A stretch of 64,000 nucleotides of DNA, from contig CAZQXD010000012.1 in NCBI GenBank assembly GCA_964597315.1, positions 18,809-82,808 on the forward strand. Direction: 5' to 3'. Below are positions 57,374 to 64,000 of this stretch, piece by piece (position 1 is the stretch's first letter; each line of letters begins with the position of its first letter). Below the pieces are notes generated by a model. The model worked only from the letters and a program-made list of their open reading frames with translations, made no database searches and was not told the DNA's origin. The DNA comes from CAZQXD01 sp964597315 (GTDB lineage: Bacteria; Pseudomonadota; Gammaproteobacteria; Competibacterales; Competibacteraceae). The position numbers and the translations under genes were made by a program.

Positions 57374-58135
57374 TTATAAACCCAGGGCCGCCAAGGTATT
57401 GCGCCCGGCGATCCCATCCACCGTCAACCCGGCCTGCCCCTGGAAAGCCATCACCGCAGCGTGGGTGCCGGGACCGAAAATGCCGTCCACCAGCAAGTCC
57501 GCCCCCCGCTCGTTGAGCGCCTCCTGGAGCTGGCGCACCTCCGGTCCCCGATCCCCCAGGCTCAGGGCGGCCGGCGGCAGGGCAGGGGCGTCGGCGCCGA
57601 ACTTGCCCTCCTCATGCCAGCGGCGGATAGTCTCATCAGCCACCTCGAAGTGCATGGCGTCCTCGGTGCGAAAACCCGCCCCCCAATACCAACCATGGCC
57701 ATTAAAGATCGGCGCGATGTCCGCCAAGCCCTGAAGCACCCGATCATCCCCCCGCCGGTCCAACTGCCCCTGGAGCTTGAGGTCCACGGCGGTGCCCCAG
57801 CCATGGTTACTGATGGACGACGTGGAGCCGCGCACCAGCCGACAGCAGAGCATCCCCGCGGAGGACAGGGCCGCGAAAATATCCGGTCGCGCCTGGCGAA
57901 CATCCGCCATCACCTGGGCCAGGGACTGGGTGGCGGGGCGCAAGCCCGTGACTCGGAACGGTCCCACGTCCACGGTCTCGATCAGCGCCCGGATGCGGGG
58001 TTCGGTCACCGGTCGGCATTCCTGATCCAGCATGGATCGGGGTCGGCCCAGCAGGGCCAGCATGGTGCGTTGCTTGGACGCGCTAACACCCGGGTTGATG
58101 TGGTTGGGAACGGGGATCGAGTCGAGTATGGACAT
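57374..58135 (-). CDS. M15-family peptidase with C-terminal peptidoglycan-binding domain
   Basis: The 253-residue protein has the M15 zinc motif SNHGWGTAVDL and the later HFEV ligand site, as in L-alanyl-D-glutamate or D,D-peptidases, followed by a PG_binding_1 domain (residues about 190-250; LGDRGPEVRQLQEALNERG, VDGIFGPGTHAAVMAFQ). It lacks a signal peptide, like phage endolysins and spanin-dependent lysins. It might be a domesticated lysin or a cargo of another secretion route. I chose the ATG at 58135, with GGAG 10 nt upstream; a TTG at 58144 is the alternative. Confidence 0.85.
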   Translation of the reverse strand: MSILDSIPVPNHINPGVSASKQRTMLALLGRPRSMLDQECRPVTEPRIRALIETVDVGPFRVTGLRPATQSLAQVMADVRQARPDIFAALSSAGMLCCRLVRGSTSSISNHGWGTAVDLKLQGQLDRRGDDRVLQGLADIAPIFNGHGWYWGAGFRTEDAMHFEVADETIRRWHEEGKFGADAPALPPAALSLGDRGPEVRQLQEALNERGADLLVDGIFGPGTHAAVMAFQGQAGLTVDGIAGRNTLAALGL

Positions 58136-58339
58136 GCTTTTCAAGCTCCAAAGTCGCGGTCTTGAGATATTGAAAAGCCTACCGGACAGGGTGTGCTGTC
58201 AAACAGGTTGTAAGTCTGATTATAGAGGGTATAAAGATACCCCTAAAATGTGGAATGCTTCTTTGGTCTGAACCGGCCCGGCGTGGCTGTTGTCGGAACA
58301 GCAACCTAAATAGATTCACAATTGCGGGGAAAAACCGCC

Positions 58340-59557
58340 ATGAACCTCGATCATGACCTTCGCTCCTGGCTGTTCGGCGGCTTATGTCTGTCCGCCGCCG
58401 CCGTCTGCGCGCAACCTGCCGTCCCCGAAGCGCCAGCCGATCCGGGCTTGTGGGAATCCACCCGGTCCTGGGCCGGGAATCTGCTCGGAGGGGAGGGAAC
58501 GGAAGTATTACCAGAACTGTGGACCGGTATCGTGCCTAAGCTGGAATCCACACTAGATTATGTGGATCGTCATGACACCCTGCCCGAACGCACCTGGTTT
58601 GGAGATGACCAAGGGTCAAATCAGCGGATCATCAATGACCTGCTGGATGAGTCCATCGGTATTCTGTCCCTATCCTCCACCCAACACTTCCGCCAACGCA
58701 TCCGGGAGCTGGAACAGGCCATAGTTGATGCCCGGGAGGATATCGCCGACTACCGCAAGCAGCGGGTGGCCGCCCCCCAGGAATCCCTCTGGCGGAATAC
58801 CGTGGCCGACTACGATGCCCGGATCGTCGAGCGCCAAGGGGATATCCGCGCCCATGAGCAGGAGATTGTGACGCTCAAACAGCGCTTCGCCGCCGAACTC
58901 AAAGACATGGGCCTGGAACTGTCCGAGGGCCAGTTGGATTTCCTGCTGTCCACGGTGATTGGCGACGACCTGATCGAGATGAGCATTGCCTTCGACAACG
59001 TCAAGCTGCTCACCGGACAACTGGAAAAACTCATGGAACAGAGCGAGGGGGACTTGGACAGCGCCCGCCGCTATTACGGCATGTACGCCGTGCTGCTCAA
59101 GGTGTTGGGGCGAATGCATCAGCAGTTGCTGGACGAGGTGGACCAGCGATACCTGCCGGAGATCGACGCCATCACCGCCAAGACCCAGTCGCTCATGGCC
59201 CGTACCGGGGAACTGCTCCAGGGTGAGGAACAAAGCCGGGCGGTGTTGGAGGCCAATCTCCAGGCCCAGGAACTGACCCTGCGCACCGCCGAGTATTACC
59301 GCCAGTATCTGCTGGACCAGGCCGTCGAGGTGGCCAAGGCCAGGGACGCCCTAGCCCGGGATATCGCCGTGGCCGAGAACACCTACGAAACCGTCAAGGT
59401 GTCCGGTGAACTGGTGGCCCTGATCCGCACCACTCGGCAGTTGCTGAACACCCTGCTGGTGCGCCAGACGCCGCCCCTGCGGACCTTCGAGAACCTGGAG
59501 ATGAAGCGAGAATTCGAACGACTGACCGCCCAATTGCGGGACGCCGGGGCCACCTGA
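58340..59557 (+). CDS. Large periplasmic coiled-coil protein of unknown function
   Basis: The 405-residue protein has a signal peptide (LRSWLFGGLCLSAAAVCAQ) and long helical segments with heptad character at about residues 100-190 and 220-380. There is no cysteine in the mature part that I can see. I do not recognise the family. GGGG precedes the ATG at 58340; an upstream in-frame start at 58322 would spoil the signal peptide. The following aminotransferase operon begins 65 nt later, so co-transcription is possible. Confidence 0.75.
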   Translation: MNLDHDLRSWLFGGLCLSAAAVCAQPAVPEAPADPGLWESTRSWAGNLLGGEGTEVLPELWTGIVPKLESTLDYVDRHDTLPERTWFGDDQGSNQRIINDLLDESIGILSLSSTQHFRQRIRELEQAIVDAREDIADYRKQRVAAPQESLWRNTVADYDARIVERQGDIRAHEQEIVTLKQRFAAELKDMGLELSEGQLDFLLSTVIGDDLIEMSIAFDNVKLLTGQLEKLMEQSEGDLDSARRYYGMYAVLLKVLGRMHQQLLDEVDQRYLPEIDAITAKTQSLMARTGELLQGEEQSRAVLEANLQAQELTLRTAEYYRQYLLDQAVEVAKARDALARDIAVAENTYETVKVSGELVALIRTTRQLLNTLLVRQTPPLRTFENLEMKREFERLTAQLRDAGAT

Positions 59558-59622
59558 ACCGGCATAATTCCCTTGGCTGGGCTAAGGTTTGAGGATAGCG
59601 AAAGACCGGAGGCAGCCAAGGC

Positions 59623-60957
59623 ATGAACCATATTTTTCATCGCCATACCAAGAGCCGCTTGCCGTTCGCCGCCCGGGGCGACGGACCCTATGTTATCGAC
59701 GCCGACGGCAAGCGTTACCTAGACGGTTCCGGGGGAGCGGCTGTGTCCTGCCTGGGCCACAGCCACCCGGCGGTGATCCAGGCCATCAAGGACCAGGTGG
59801 ACCATATCGCCTATGCCCACACCGCCTTCTTCACCAACGACGCCGCCGAGTACCTGGCCGATGTGCTGATCGAGCAGGCCCCGGCGGGACTGGAACGGGT
59901 GTATTTCGTCTCCGGCGGCTCCGAGGCTGTGGAAGCCTGTCTGAAACTGGGCCGCCAGTATTTCTGGGAGAAAGGCGAAAAGCAGCGTCGGCATATCATC
60001 GCCCGGCGCCAGAGCTACCACGGCAACACCTTGGGCGCCCTGGCGGTGGGGGGCAATCTATGGCGGCGCTCCCAGTTCGAGCCGCTGCTGATCCAGGGCC
60101 ATCATATCGCCCCCTGCTACGCCTACCGAGAGCAACGGCAAGACGAGTCCGAGCAGGACTACGGCCAGCGGGCCGCCGATAAGCTGGAGACCAAGCTCCA
60201 GGAACTGGGACCTGAGACCGTTATCGCCTTTATCTGCGAGCCGGTGGTAGGGGCCACGGCTGGGGCGGTGCCGGCGGTGCCGGGCTATCTCAAGCGTATC
60301 CGGGAAATCTGCGACCGCCACGGCATCCTGTTGATCCTGGATGAAGTCATGTGCGGCATGGGTCGCACCGGCAGCCTATATGCCTGCGAGCAGGACGGGG
60401 TAGCCCCAGACCTGATGGCCATTGCCAAGGGCCTGGGGGCAGGCTACCAGCCCATCGGCGCCATGCTGGTGTCGGAGACCATCTACGACACCATCCGGGA
60501 CGGCTCCGGTTTTTTCCAGCACGGCCACACCTACATGGGCCACCCCACCGCCTGCGCCGCCGCCCTGGCCGTTCAGCGGGTGATCCGGGAGGAAAACCTG
60601 CTGGACAACGTGCGCCGCCAGGGGGAGAACCTGGCTGCGGCGCTCCAGGACCGGCTGGGTGAGCATCCCAAGGTGGGGGATATCCGGGGCCGGGGCCTGT
60701 TCCGAGGTATCGAACTGGTGGCCGACCGGGCCAGTAAGCAACCCCTGGACCCGAGCTTGCAAGTGCCCGCCAAGATTAAGCAACAGGCCATGGAGCGGGG
60801 CCTGATGTGCTACCCCATGGGCGGCACCATCGACGGCATCCAGGGCGCCCATATCCTTCTGGCGCCGTCCTTTATCATCAATGAATCCCATGTGGAGGAA
60901 CTGGTGGACAAGCTGGCCGGGGCCATGGACGCCGCGTTTAAGGATCTGGGACCATGA
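59623..60957 (+). CDS. Class III PLP-dependent aminotransferase
   Basis: The 444-residue protein has the class III omega-aminotransferase pattern: YFVSGGSEAVEACLKLGRQY, SYHGNTLGAL, the Asp of ILDEVMCGMGRTG and the PLP lysine in AIAKGLGAGYQPIGAML. It should move an amino group from an amine or amino acid to pyruvate or 2-oxoglutarate. The substrate is not evident. The stop codon overlaps the start of the BKACE gene by 4 nt, which indicates a two-step pathway. Confidence 0.9.
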   Translation: MNHIFHRHTKSRLPFAARGDGPYVIDADGKRYLDGSGGAAVSCLGHSHPAVIQAIKDQVDHIAYAHTAFFTNDAAEYLADVLIEQAPAGLERVYFVSGGSEAVEACLKLGRQYFWEKGEKQRRHIIARRQSYHGNTLGALAVGGNLWRRSQFEPLLIQGHHIAPCYAYREQRQDESEQDYGQRAADKLETKLQELGPETVIAFICEPVVGATAGAVPAVPGYLKRIREICDRHGILLILDEVMCGMGRTGSLYACEQDGVAPDLMAIAKGLGAGYQPIGAMLVSETIYDTIRDGSGFFQHGHTYMGHPTACAAALAVQRVIREENLLDNVRRQGENLAAALQDRLGEHPKVGDIRGRGLFRGIELVADRASKQPLDPSLQVPAKIKQQAMERGLMCYPMGGTIDGIQGAHILLAPSFIINESHVEELVDKLAGAMDAAFKDLGP

Positions 60958-61778
60958 ACGCCGAGCAGGCGCCATTGATCATCAGTGTCGCCCCCAACGG
61001 CGCCCGCAAGCTCAAGGCCGACCACCCGGCCCTGCCCCTGACCCCCGAGGAATTGGCTGCCACCGCCGTGGCCTGCCGGGAGGCCGGGGCGGCCCTGATC
61101 CATCTGCACGTTCGTGACCGGGAGGGCCGCCACACCCTGGACGCCCCCAGCTACCGGACCGCCATCGCCGCCATCCGCAAGGCCGTGGGCCAAGACATCA
61201 TCATCCAAGCCACCTCCGAGGCGGTGGGCATGTATGCCCCCGAGCAGCAAATGGCCATGGTCCGGGACCTGAAGCCCGAGGCCGTGTCCCTGGCCATCCG
61301 GGAGATCATCCCGGACGCCGCCGCCGAACCGGCCGCCGGGGAGTTTCTGGCCTGGATGGGCCGGGAAGGCATCGCGCCCCAGTATATTTTGTATTCGGAC
61401 CAGGACGTGGAGCGCTTCCAGGACTTGCGGCGTCGGGGTCTGATCCCCGGGGACCGGCATTTCGTGCTGTTCGTGTTGGGCCGCTACAGCGTGGGCCAAA
61501 CCTCCGATCCCACCGATCTGCTGCCGTTTTTAAGCGTCAAGGACGAGACCATGACCTGGGCGGTATGCGCCTTCGGCCCACGGGAGAGCGCCTGCGTACT
61601 CACCGCCGCCGCCCTGGGGGGCCATGCCCGGGTGGGTTTCGAGAATAATCTCTATCTGGCCGACGGCGCCCTGGCCCCGGATAACGCCGCCCTGGTGTCC
61701 CAAGTGGCGGCGGGAGCGCGGCTACTGGGTCGACCTCTGGCCGACGCCGACACGGCGCGGGAGTGGTTGGGGGGGTGA
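60954..61778 (+). CDS. Beta-keto acid cleavage enzyme (BKACE, DUF849)
   Basis: The 274-residue protein shows the BKACE TIM-barrel signature: the zinc-binding HLHVRDREG, SVAPNGARK near the N-terminus and the ligand Glu of VGFENNLYL. BKACE enzymes use acetyl-CoA to cleave a beta-keto acid into acetoacetate and a new CoA ester, as in 3-keto-5-aminohexanoate cleavage in lysine fermentation. Coupling with the aminotransferase suggests catabolism of an amino-substituted acid via its beta-keto form; this is inference. Confidence 0.9.
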   Translation: MNAEQAPLIISVAPNGARKLKADHPALPLTPEELAATAVACREAGAALIHLHVRDREGRHTLDAPSYRTAIAAIRKAVGQDIIIQATSEAVGMYAPEQQMAMVRDLKPEAVSLAIREIIPDAAAEPAAGEFLAWMGREGIAPQYILYSDQDVERFQDLRRRGLIPGDRHFVLFVLGRYSVGQTSDPTDLLPFLSVKDETMTWAVCAFGPRESACVLTAAALGGHARVGFENNLYLADGALAPDNAALVSQVAAGARLLGRPLADADTAREWLGG

Positions 61779-62100
61779 AGGCGCCTCGGTCGTGTTCCAT
61801 GCCCTCGGCACAGCACCGGGAAATATAGAGTTTCTCTATGCTTTCATTTTATTTTTATGCATGCATCCATGCAAGCGTTACCCGGTGCGCGGCAAGCCCC
61901 GCCGTTCAGGGCGGGGACGGATTGCGCGGGGCGCGGGAATCCTCCTTGTGGGGATTCGCAAGCGCCGCTATGCTGGCCGGGTTCTCTGAACCTACGGTCG
62001 GACGGACCGAAAGTCACGCCTGTCAGATACAAGAATATGAGTCCTGGACAGCAAGGGTTGGTTCGCCGACGTAAAAGCTCCCCAAAACTAGGAGGATGCC
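61779..62100 (+). other. Intergenic region with two hairpins, possible IS200/IS605-type end remnant
   Basis: No gene is supported in these 322 nt. CCCCGCC-GTTCAG-GGCGGGG (61897-61916) resembles the hairpin common at right ends of IS200/IS605 elements and TnpB guide RNAs. A second hairpin GAATCC/GGATTC lies at 61937-61957. No tnpB is present, so it would be a relic. The resemblance is from memory. The last 20 nt contain AGGAGG, the ribosome binding site of the OsmC gene. Confidence 0.3.
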
Positions 62101-62502
62101 ATGCCCATCATTGAAACGATCATCGAACAACAGGACCACACCGCATCGCGCGCCACCGCGCGTGGACATGAACTGGTCATGGATCGGCCCGAGGCCAAGG
62201 GAGGGCAAAACAAGGGACCTATGGGTGGAGAGGCGTTGTTGATGGCGCTCGGCGGATGTTTCATGAGCAACTTGCTCGCCGCCGCTGCGGCCCGGGACAT
62301 CGGCCTAAAGAACGCACGCGCGGTGATCCGAGGGGAACTCGCCGACAATGGACCACCACGTTACATCACCGTGGACATGGTCGTGACCGCAGACTGTAAT
62401 CCCGCCGATCAGTTGGAAAAGCTAGTCCTGATCTCCGAGCGTGGCTGTATCGTGGCCAACACCCTTGGCAAGGCCGTCGAGCTGCGCGTCAGTTGCGGCT
62501 AA
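62101..62502 (+). CDS. OsmC-family protein
   Basis: The 133-residue protein has both peroxidatic and resolving cysteine sites of the OsmC/Ohr fold: GGEALLMALGGCFMSNLLA and ERGCIVANTLGKAVELRV. OsmC-like proteins reduce organic hydroperoxides or have unknown thiol roles. AGGAGG stands 5 nt before the ATG, so translation should be strong. It is monocistronic and is the last intact gene of the window. Confidence 0.88.
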   Translation: MPIIETIIEQQDHTASRATARGHELVMDRPEAKGGQNKGPMGGEALLMALGGCFMSNLLAAAAARDIGLKNARAVIRGELADNGPPRYITVDMVVTADCNPADQLEKLVLISERGCIVANTLGKAVELRVSCG

Positions 62503-62621
62503 CTACAGCCAATCGCCATCGCATTCACCCCGAGCCAGAACTCGCCGGATCCGGAGCGATCAGGATCACTAGCCGATGTCGGCTTTGCGCCAGATGACGG
62601 TTCATGAAGCAACGGTTAGGT

Positions 62622-62837
62622 CTACCCGAATTCATTGGCGTAAACCTGGCCGAACGTCCGGCACCATTGGCGCACCGTCTCGTAGCTCACCACGATCCGA
62701 GCGGCCAGCGGCTCTTCCACGTCGCGGTCGCTCGGCATGAAGCGAAAATACAGCCACACCGCGTGACTGATGATCTCGGCGGGATAATGGTAGCCCGCAT
62801 AGGGATTCTTGACGTCGTACATAACCGTGAAGCCCAC
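62622..62837 (-). pseudogene. Remnant of an IS6-family transposase (N-terminal part)
   Basis: About 70 codons match the start of IS6-type transposases: NPYAGYHYPAEIISHAVWLY, SDRDVEEPLAARIVVSYETV and RQWCRTFGQVYANE, the N-terminal helix-turn-helix. The frame then stops, and the DDE catalytic domain is missing. No terminal inverted repeats are visible. It is a decayed copy. Confidence 0.8.
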
Positions 62838-63357
62838 CGGCTCGACCAGCCTGGTTCAAGTTGACAATACCCCTTCAAACCTTGCTCAGTGTCCTTCTGA
62901 TGTAGCTGTCCGAAACGCATTATAGAACCATGAGTGTTATCGTGCCTTGTAAGGTTTCCACCTATTTACACTAAGAACCCAAAAGAGTAAACATCAACAA
63001 CTAATTAAACTATCAATAACTAATTTAGCTAAATTTAGGAGATACGCCGCTAATTTGGTTAAGCAATCTGTAAGCTTTTTGAAACAGCATGTAAGCTTTT
63101 TGAAACAGCGTGATTGGCAGAAAACGGGCTTAAACCAAACAACAAGTCTAATCCGTCTGATGACGGAAACACGGCATATAGTATGGAAGCTCTAAAAAAG
63201 TCCTGGAGACGATTAGACTTCTTCGACCACAGCCGAGTTTTTTATCATGCGAATCGCGCTTCCTCTCTCAACGGCTTCAATGGAGTATTTCTCCTACCCA
63301 AAGCGTTTTTTTGGGGTGCGCCGGGCACACTTATCCTGTCTAACCGGACGTCAACGC
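62838..63357. other. Low-GC intergenic DNA between two IS remnants
   Basis: No gene is supported. GC content falls well below that of the rest of the window, especially at 62940-63120. A tandem 21-bp repeat lies inside. The stretch is probably foreign or decaying mobile-element DNA. Confidence 0.6.
63069..63110. repeat. Tandem 21-bp repeat
   Basis: Two adjacent copies of TGTAAGCTTTTTGAAACAGC plus one base (A, then G) occupy 63069-63089 and 63090-63110. Such short identical repeats in AT-rich DNA may be plasmid- or IS-derived, but no function is seen. Confidence 0.85.
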
Positions 63358-63960
63358 CTAGCTCTCGTGATAAAGGTTGGCCAGACCGACCAGGGTAAAC
63401 ATCTGTGCGGCGTTCTTGACCAGTCCCTTGTATCGCACCCTCGTGTATCCGAACTGGCGTTTGATGATGCGAAACAGATGCTCCGCCCCACTGCGGATAG
63501 AGGACATCTTGCGGTTGAAACGCTCGTTGGCGGCGGTGGGTTTGTGCATGGAGGTGGCCTTCAACGACAACCCCCAGAACACCCCTGCCCGGCGCGCCAT
63601 GCGTTTGAAGCTCTTTTCGTTATAGGCTTTGTCGCCGAACACCGTCTTATCGTCCTCGCGCAGCAGATGGGGCAACTGGCTGATGTCGGAGGCATTGGCT
63701 GCGGTCACCAAGATGGTATGGGCCAGACCACTGTTGACTTCCGCTCCCAGGTGAATCTTCATCCCGAATTACCATTGGTTGTCCTTCTTGGTCTGGTGCA
63801 TCTGCGGGTCACGTTTCTTGGTTTTGTTCTTGGTCCAAGGCGCGGCGTGGATGAGAGTGGCATCCACCATGCTGCCGCCTTTGAACAACAACCCCTTCTC
63901 TTTCAAAGTGGTGTTGATGGCGTTCATCATCGCCCCCGTCAAGCGCAACCCATTACACAC
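63358..63960 (-). pseudogene. IS5-family transposase with an internal stop and a missing start
   Basis: The DDE transposase pattern is continuous in one frame: GSMVDATLIHAAP with the first Asp, then MKIHLGAEVNSGLAHT, VFGDKAYNEKSF with the second Asp and RSGAEHLFRIIKRQFGYTRVR with the Glu. A TAA stop at 63769-63771 interrupts it in KDNQW-stop-FGMKIH, where relatives have Tyr, so one base change would restore it. Upstream of 63960 a TGA follows closely, so the N-terminal part is missing or frameshifted near the window end. It is inactive as it stands. Confidence 0.85.
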
Positions 63961-64000
63961 ATTTCACTAAATGCTTGAAAGATTGTGTATTTCAGCCATC

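Overview
The window is about 64 kb of GC-rich gammaproteobacterial chromosome. Three things point to the order Chromatiales or a relative, such as a purple sulfur bacterium: the core order yebC-ruvC-ruvA-ruvB-ybgC-tolQRAB-pal-cpoB, a class III (PhaC/PhaE) polyhydroxyalkanoate synthase, and sulfur-handling genes (a YeeE/YedE transporter and TusA). This is inferred from gene content; I cannot name a genus. A 100-N assembly gap lies at 33241-33340.

Layout. 1-12.3 kb holds a truncated secreted subtilase, rraA, tex, rpoH, a PAP2 phosphatase, a small secreted repeat protein, a large MalT-type LuxR regulator, an nrtR-nadA operon behind two palindromic operators, and a lipase-like hydrolase. 12.4-29.6 kb is the ruv-tol cluster, interrupted twice: a type VI secretion cassette (vgrG, DUF4123 adaptor, PAAR) sits between ruvA and ruvB, and a glrK-qseG-glrR sensory operon plus an EF-hand gene sit between ruvB and ybgC. 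The complete tol-pal operon is followed by a YeeE/YedE transporter and tRNA-Lys.

29.8-39.4 kb, directly behind tRNA-Lys, is accessory. About 1.3 kb of gene-poor, partly AT-rich DNA contains two tandem 120-bp repeats, a nested palindrome and a sigma-54 -24/-12 element. These precede a PEP-CTERM protein gene and a giant repeat-rich secreted protein with at least ten calcium-loop SdrD-B-like domains. This stretch is the most interesting part of the window: it looks like a sigma-54-controlled cell-surface or matrix operon.

39.4-45.3 kb is a mannitol/sorbitol-type ABC transporter operon with mannitol 2-dehydrogenase. 45.4-50.8 kb is a PHA storage locus (thiolase, PhaR, PhaC, PhaE), with a small unknown gene and a secreted phytase-like protein between. 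50.8-62.5 kb holds bepA, tusA, an HDOD response regulator, an operon of adenine deaminase, metallopeptidase and ABM-domain protein, an M15 peptidase, a periplasmic coiled-coil protein, an aminotransferase-BKACE pair and an OsmC protein. From 62.6 kb to the end is decayed insertion-sequence DNA with low-GC filler.

Shadow reading frames in other phases of these genes were left out. Start codons were moved from the longest frame where a Shine-Dalgarno sequence, a signal peptide or family length supported it.
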